Assembly (NCBI GenBank): GCA_040399325.1
Contig: JBBASJ010000044.1
Span: 1-18,510, forward strand
DNA: 18,510 bases
Direction of reading: 5' to 3'
From: RGUW01 sp040399325
Lineage (GTDB): Bacteria; Cyanobacteriota; Cyanobacteriia; PCC-6307; Cyanobiaceae
Part shown: positions 15,021 to 18,510 of the stretch, piece by piece
Layout of the letters: each line of letters opens with the position of its first letter
Numbering within the stretch: position 1 is the first letter of the stretch
Translations under genes and position numbers: made by a program
Notes under the pieces: model-generated
Told to the model about the DNA's origin: nothing
Databases searched by the model: none
What the model saw: only the letters and a program-made list of their open reading frames with translations

Positions 15021-16650
15021 CGGTCTTGAGGATCTCATCCATGCAGCGTTCGGCAAAGGCACCGATCGTCAGAGCCGGATTGGCAGCGGCGGTGGCCAAC
15101 GGAATCAACGCACCATCGACAACATAGAGCCCCTTGTAGCCCTGAACCCGTCCATAGAAATCGCAGGCCTTGCCCATCACTGCACCACCACAGGGGTGGG
15201 CCGTGGCACCAGCACCAACCTTGATGGAGTCTCTGGCACGCTTGGCCTCAGCCTCGGGTGTGATCGCTGAAGCCAGACGCGTGAGCGTGTATTCCATTCC
15301 CTGTTCGGTGTTCTTCTGACCGGGTGTGTTGGCGGGCCAGTGCAGACGTGCCCTGCCTTCCTTGGCGTCGTAGTCCCAGTACCCACTGTCCTGGGGAATG
15401 GCCATGCCGAGGAAAATCAGAGCATCTTCAGGATTGTTGGGCTGCGGGAAAGCAATCACGGTCTGGGGGCCGTGGGGATTGGTCTCATAGTCAAGACCCA
15501 CAATGTGGGCTGGGCCGCCGCTGCTGCTGCCGGCCGGTCTGCCCGTGCGGAAGGAGCCGAATGTGTCGCCGTTGTTGCCCCAGTGACGACCGACCTCGCC
15601 GTTGAGGCGCGGCAGCGTGCCCCGGGCCTTGGCACGCACCAGCAGGGAGGTGGTGCCCATCGAGCCGGCACCGAGGAACAGATAGTCGCAATCAACGGTG
15701 TGGCTGGAGATGACATTGCCACGCTCGTCAATGCGGTTGTAGTCGACGAGATAGCGGTTACCGTTCTCCCGGATATCGACAACATTGCTGAGTTCCTGAA
15801 CCTTGACCCGGCCACTCTCCTGGGCGTATTTCAGGTAGTTGCGATCAAGGCTGTTCTTGTAGCCGCTGTTGGACCCATACCAGATCTCACCCTCGGTGGC
15901 CGATGCCGGCAGCTGGCCGCGCAACTCCCTGCGCACCACATGCCAGTTGCTGGCCGTGTTGATGCGTTCGTTGCGCAGGCCCGCGCGGTTGGCAAGCTCC
16001 TGAAACACCCGCGCCCCCAGATAGGGAGACGACATCAGGATGTCGTCAGGAATCGGACCGGCATCCATCATTTCAACGACCCGCGGGTAATACTCGCGGT
16101 CCATTTCGTCGTAGCTGACCGCCGCCGGAAAGGCGAGGCCAAAGTTCCTCTTCGAGGGCTGCAACAGCACGGTGTTGTAGACGAGTGAGCCCCCACCGAC
16201 ACCGGAAGACGCCCATACGATGATGCCGTCTTCGTTGTAGCGCTCCACCAGACCGACGTAGCGGTCCAGTGGATCCTTGGGCCCATCATTGACAAGCAGG
16301 TCGACCTCAGACAGCCACAGGGCGCGGCCGTCAGGGTTGCGGGATGTCGCAAACGGGCCGGGCTGGTTGGCCGTCACATCCCAGCGACGGCCGCGCTCCA
16401 GCACCAGGGTGTCGATCCCCTTCTGCCCCAGGCGATAGGCGGCGATGGCACCACCGAAACCACTGCCGATCACCAGGGCCTTGACCCGCTGCCGGCGCGG
16501 GATGGTGGCCTGAGCGGCAGCGCGGGTTGCCCGGGCAGGTCGGCCGGCCTGGCCAGAACCGGCCGCCATGGCCGGTGCCAGACCAGCGGCGGCCAGAGAG
16601 GCCAGACCACCGACCAGCAGCCGGCGACGGGTGGTGTTCAACGGACGCAT
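15007..16650 (-). CDS. Tat-exported GMC oxidoreductase, cholesterol-oxidase type
   Basis: This 547-residue flavoprotein oxidises an alcohol, most likely with FAD. The N-terminus is a Tat signal: TTRRRLLVGG (6-15), an Ala/Leu-rich core and PAMA at 26-29. The FAD Rossmann motif is VIGSGFGGA (60-68), with LVLERG (82-87) ending the second strand. SSGVGGGSLVYNTVLLQPSKR (148-168) matches the flavin-contact segment of bacterial type I cholesterol oxidases, as does the C-terminal block HPCGG (485-489), GKACDFYGRV, GLYVVDGALIP (507-517) and NPALTI (524-529). H485 and N524 occupy the catalytic His and Asn positions of that family. Cyanobacteria are not known for sterol catabolism, so the substrate may be another hydroxylated lipid, hopanoid or sugar. 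The SMP-30-like gene is 50 bp upstream on the same strand, suggesting an operon. Confidence 0.9.
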   Translation of the reverse strand: MRPLNTTRRRLLVGGLASLAAAGLAPAMAAGSGQAGRPARATRAAAQATIPRRQRVKALVIGSGFGGAIAAYRLGQKGIDTLVLERGRRWDVTANQPGPFATSRNPDGRALWLSEVDLLVNDGPKDPLDRYVGLVERYNEDGIIVWASSGVGGGSLVYNTVLLQPSKRNFGLAFPAAVSYDEMDREYYPRVVEMMDAGPIPDDILMSSPYLGARVFQELANRAGLRNERINTASNWHVVRRELRGQLPASATEGEIWYGSNSGYKNSLDRNYLKYAQESGRVKVQELSNVVDIRENGNRYLVDYNRIDERGNVISSHTVDCDYLFLGAGSMGTTSLLVRAKARGTLPRLNGEVGRHWGNNGDTFGSFRTGRPAGSSSGGPAHIVGLDYETNPHGPQTVIAFPQPNNPEDALIFLGMAIPQDSGYWDYDAKEGRARLHWPANTPGQKNTEQGMEYTLTRLASAITPEAEAKRARDSIKVGAGATAHPCGGAVMGKACDFYGRVQGYKGLYVVDGALIPLATAAANPALTIGAFAERCMDEILKTELRG

Positions 16651-16680
16651 GGTGATGATCGATCAGGGACTGAAGGCAAC

Positions 16681-16715
16681 AACCGGGCAAGAAGCCCGGT
16701 TCAGAAGGGCTTCTT
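16681..16715 (-). promoter_or_regulatory. Two mutually exclusive hairpins between SMP-30-like and GMC genes
   Basis: Hairpin 1 pairs 16681-16688 with 16694-16701 (8 bp, perfect). Hairpin 2 pairs 16689-16697 with 16707-16715 (9 bp, perfect). They share bases 16694-16697, so only one can form fully. Hairpin 2 lies over the last codons and stop of the SMP-30-like gene, so translating ribosomes would disrupt it and favour hairpin 1. The layout suits attenuation, mRNA protection or unequal expression of the two genes; no T-run is present. Confidence 0.5.
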
Positions 16716-17684
16716 AAGGGTCAGGAGGTAGACCTTGTCGGCCGAGGTCACGAGGATGTTGGTGTTGTTGACACCACCGGGCGCCAGGTTGGCGACGTGG
16801 TCAGGGAAGGGGATCGAGCAGATCGGCTTGCCCTGAGCCGTGAACACCCCGATCCCGCCGGGGCCGGTCGCCCAGATGTTGCCGTCGCGATCGACCCGAA
16901 GACCATCACTGGCATTGGCGGCGACGTGTCCACCTTTGATCTGCTGGAACACAAACAGGGGCTTGGCTGGCAGCGGCTTGCCGTTGTACTCGGCCAGATT
17001 GATCGTGTAGATGGTGTTGTCGCTGGTATCGCTCACATAGAGCAGCGATTGAGACGGGTTCAGGCCGATGCCATTGGGAATCTTGAGGGCGTCGTTGATC
17101 ACGGTGAGGTTGCCGTTGCGGACGCGATACACCCCCTTGAAGCTGAGATCGGGAGCAGCCTTGACAGGGCCGTAGCCCTCGAGCCCGAAGGTGGGGTCGG
17201 TGAAGTAGATATCACCGTTCTTGGCGACAGCCACATCATTGGGGCTGTTCAGCTTCTTGCCCATGTAGGTGGAGGCAATGACGCGAAAACCGCTGCCATC
17301 CCCATTGACGATGCCCAGGGTGCGGTCGTGCTGGGCGACCACAAAGCGACCGTCGGGCAGCAGCGCATGGCCATTGGGATAGCCGGCCGGTTGGCGCAGG
17401 GCCGTGAGCTGACCGCTGGCGGTGATGCCGTACTCGGTCTCACCCATCAGATCGCTGAAGATCCAGCGCTGGGCCTTGGGGTCCCAGGCCGGACCTTCGG
17501 TCCACTTGAAACCGATCTTCAGTGGCTTCATGCCGCTCAGATAGGCAGGGCAGGGGACCCCGCCCTGGGCTGCACCCGACGCCTCAACCGCCACAGGCGC
17601 CATCGCACCAAACAGGGCCGTCAAGGCCAGCAGCAGGGACCAGCGCCGCGCAGGCCGCCGGGAGGAATTCAGCTTCATGACCAT
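16701..17684 (-). CDS. Sec-exported SMP-30/gluconolactonase-like beta-propeller
   Basis: With ATG 17684 the product has 327 residues; ATG 17678 is equally possible and GTG 17699 would add five. A basic N-terminus (SSRRPARR) and hydrophobic core (16-30) form a Sec signal ending near EAS at about 34-36. The six-bladed propeller signatures of SMP-30 are present: TEGPAWD (E64), LNSPNDVAV with N149, NGDIYFTDPTFGL (156-168), IPNGIGL with N204, YVSDTSDNTIY (216-226) and SDGLRVDRDGNIW with D260. E64, N149, N204 and D260 match the divalent-metal and substrate ligands of SMP-30/gluconolactonase. The family hydrolyses sugar lactones or other cyclic esters. It is the first gene before the Tat-exported GMC oxidoreductase, so one could make a lactone or oxidised ring that the other opens; this is inference. 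Confidence 0.88.
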   Translation of the reverse strand: MVMKLNSSRRPARRWSLLLALTALFGAMAPVAVEASGAAQGGVPCPAYLSGMKPLKIGFKWTEGPAWDPKAQRWIFSDLMGETEYGITASGQLTALRQPAGYPNGHALLPDGRFVVAQHDRTLGIVNGDGSGFRVIASTYMGKKLNSPNDVAVAKNGDIYFTDPTFGLEGYGPVKAAPDLSFKGVYRVRNGNLTVINDALKIPNGIGLNPSQSLLYVSDTSDNTIYTINLAEYNGKPLPAKPLFVFQQIKGGHVAANASDGLRVDRDGNIWATGPGGIGVFTAQGKPICSIPFPDHVANLAPGGVNNTNILVTSADKVYLLTLKKPF

Positions 17685-17853
17685 GAGCTTGATCAACACA
17701 ACAAGGAGTAGAGGGCCGTTGGTGGATGGCGACTGAAAAGCAGCCGGGCTGCCGCTCAGACCTCACCCGGATCGTAGACAGAGCGCACCGATTGCACTGA
17801 ATTGTCACGGTTTGTGAGCGATGTGATGGCCATTGGCGAGCCGAGGTCAATCC
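17685..17853. promoter_or_regulatory. Leader of the SMP-30/GMC gene pair, promoter expected
   Basis: No gene is seen. Minus-strand transcription of the SMP-30-like gene must start here unless it reads through the rplL terminator. GTGACA and TACGAT elements are present on that strand but 26 bases apart, too far for a normal sigma-70 promoter. A small GCAGC-CGG-GCTGC inverted repeat lies near 17740. Confidence 0.35.
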
Positions 17854-17882
17854 AAAAAAAATCCGGCCCCACGGGGCCGGAT
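17854..17882 (-). terminator. Intrinsic terminator of the rplJ-rplL transcript
   Basis: On the minus strand ATCCGGCCCC and GGGGCCGGAT form a stem of about 9-10 bp, followed by a run of seven to eight T residues (A-run at 17854-17861 on the plus strand). It lies 37 bases after the rplL stop and separates the ribosomal genes from the accessory block. Confidence 0.92.
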
Positions 17883-17919
17883 CTCGTTGGCAGTGCAGTG
17901 CGCCTTCCGGCGCCAAGGA

Positions 17920-18306
17920 TCACTTGATGGTGACCTTGCCGCCTGCCTCTTCGATGGCCTTTTTGAGGGCTTCGGCATCGGCTTTGGAGATGCCTTCCTT
18001 GACGGCCTTGGGAGCAGCCTCCACAAGAGCCTTGGCATCGCCGAGCCCGAGACCGGTGGCCTCGCGAACGGCCTTGAGGACCTTGATCTTGGCCGAATCT
18101 TCGAAGCCATCGAGGATGACGTCGAATTCGGTTTTCTCTTCAACGGCTTCAGCAGCACCGCCAGCGGCGGGAGCGGCCATCACCACGCCGGCGGAAGCGG
18201 CGGCAGACACACCGAAGGCCTCTTCGATCTGCTTGACGAGCTCGGAAGCTTCAAGCAGCGAAAGGGTCTTCAGCTGTTCGAGGATGTTGTCGGTAGTAGC
18301 AGACAT
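17920..18306 (-). CDS. rplL: 50S ribosomal protein L7/L12
   Basis: This 128-residue protein is the flexible stalk protein of the large ribosomal subunit that recruits translation factors. The N-terminal dimerisation helices (ILEQLKTLSLLEASELVKQI, 8-27) bind L10; an Ala/Gly-rich hinge spans about 34-54; the globular C-terminal domain has the family core EKTEFDVIL (57-65), KIKVLKAVREATGLGLGDAK (73-92) and the end GGKVTIK. Length and motifs are typical and nothing is missing. It follows rplJ by 84 bp on the same strand, the usual rplJ-rplL arrangement in which L10/L12 levels are controlled through the rplJ leader (outside this window). A strong terminator lies just downstream. Confidence 0.98.
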   Translation of the reverse strand: MSATTDNILEQLKTLSLLEASELVKQIEEAFGVSAAASAGVVMAAPAAGGAAEAVEEKTEFDVILDGFEDSAKIKVLKAVREATGLGLGDAKALVEAAPKAVKEGISKADAEALKKAIEEAGGKVTIK

Positions 18307-18319
18307 GGTTGGGAATCAG

Positions 18320-18333
18320 CAACAGATCTGTTG
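18320..18333. repeat. Perfect 14-bp palindrome upstream of rplL
   Basis: CAACAGATCTGTTG is its own reverse complement. It lies 14 bases before the rplL start codon, in the rplJ-rplL spacer. As RNA it could fold into a 5-bp hairpin near the ribosome landing site; as DNA it could bind a dimeric regulator. No Shine-Dalgarno stands out beside it. Confidence 0.4.
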
Positions 18334-18390
18334 GGTGGAACAGTGAGGATCGGTTGAACTCTCCAGCGCGGCTGTCAGGTGAGGAACGGC

Positions 18391-18510
18391 TCAGGAAGCC
18401 GAACCCTCTCCCTTGGCGTGCTGGTTGAGCGCCCTGGCAAGACCGCTCGGAACCTCGTTGATACCCACAGCAACCTTGGTGGCCACGGCATTGATCGCAC
18501 CGGCGATCTG
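18391..18510 (-). CDS. rplJ: 50S ribosomal protein L10 (C-terminal 39 residues)
   Basis: The frame from the right edge to the TGA at 18391-18393 encodes QIAGAINAVATKVAVGINEV, then PSGLARALNQHAKGEGSAS. The GAINAVATKVAVGINEVPSGLARAL stretch is the L12-binding C-terminal helix region typical of cyanobacterial L10, and rplL follows directly. L10 anchors the L12 stalk to 23S rRNA. The 5' part lies outside the window. Confidence 0.9.
   Translation of the reverse strand, partial: QIAGAINAVATKVAVGINEVPSGLARALNQHAKGEGSAS

Noticed and set aside
17685..17850. Possible minus-strand promoter with GTGACA and TACGAT.
   Set aside because: The spacing is 26 bases instead of 16-18, and no better pair was found.
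1..18510. Search for mobile elements, tRNA genes, attachment repeats and CRISPR arrays that could explain the accessory block.
   Set aside because: No transposase or integrase frame, no cloverleaf sequence, no spaced repeat array and no flanking direct repeats were recognised by eye. If the block was inserted, the mechanism is not visible here.

Overview
The window looks like a high-GC picocyanobacterium of the Synechococcus/Cyanobium type. This is an inference from gene content: a PilM/PilN/PilO-type pilus operon, rnhA with a long C-terminal extension, pyrD, rplJ-rplL, a cyanobacterial-style outer-membrane porin with an N-terminal coiled coil, and one HIP1 octamer (GCGATCGC). No rRNA, tRNA, transposase, integrase or CRISPR array was recognised.

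Layout. (1) 1-4337, minus strand: a tight housekeeping block in transcription order rnhA > pyrD > PilM-PilN fusion > PilO-like (runs off the left edge). Neighbouring genes overlap or are separated by about 60 bp. (2) 4406-5194, plus strand: a small secreted protein of unknown function, a hairpin over its stop codon and a strong intrinsic terminator. (3) 5357-17684: about 12.3 kb of accessory genes, nearly all predicted to act outside the cytoplasm. They are a giant multicopper oxidase (minus), a secreted SRPBCC protein (plus), a porin carrying a LysM-like insert (plus), a DJ-1/PfpI-like protein (minus), an NTF2/SnoaL-like protein (plus), a Tat-exported GMC oxidoreductase of the cholesterol-oxidase type (minus) and a Sec-exported SMP-30/gluconolactonase-like protein (minus). 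(4) 17854-18510, minus strand: rplJ (3' end) and rplL, closed by a strong terminator.

The accessory block lies between rplL and rnhA-pyrD, which I recall as close neighbours in many picocyanobacteria; this is from memory and unchecked. Parts of it are much poorer in GC than the flanks (24/60 G+C at 7741-7800 against 48/60 at 1501-1560). It therefore looks like an inserted or fast-evolving accessory region. It combines a copper oxidase, a flavin alcohol oxidase, a lactonase, a porin and three small ligand-binding-fold or stress proteins. The working idea is an envelope-located oxidation module, substrate unknown.

The most unusual single features are: the multicopper oxidase, whose last cupredoxin domain is split by about 240 residues containing a DUF4214-like segment and whose type-1 copper axial position is Gln; the LysM-like module inside a porin; and the fusion of PilM and PilN into one GspL-like chain.
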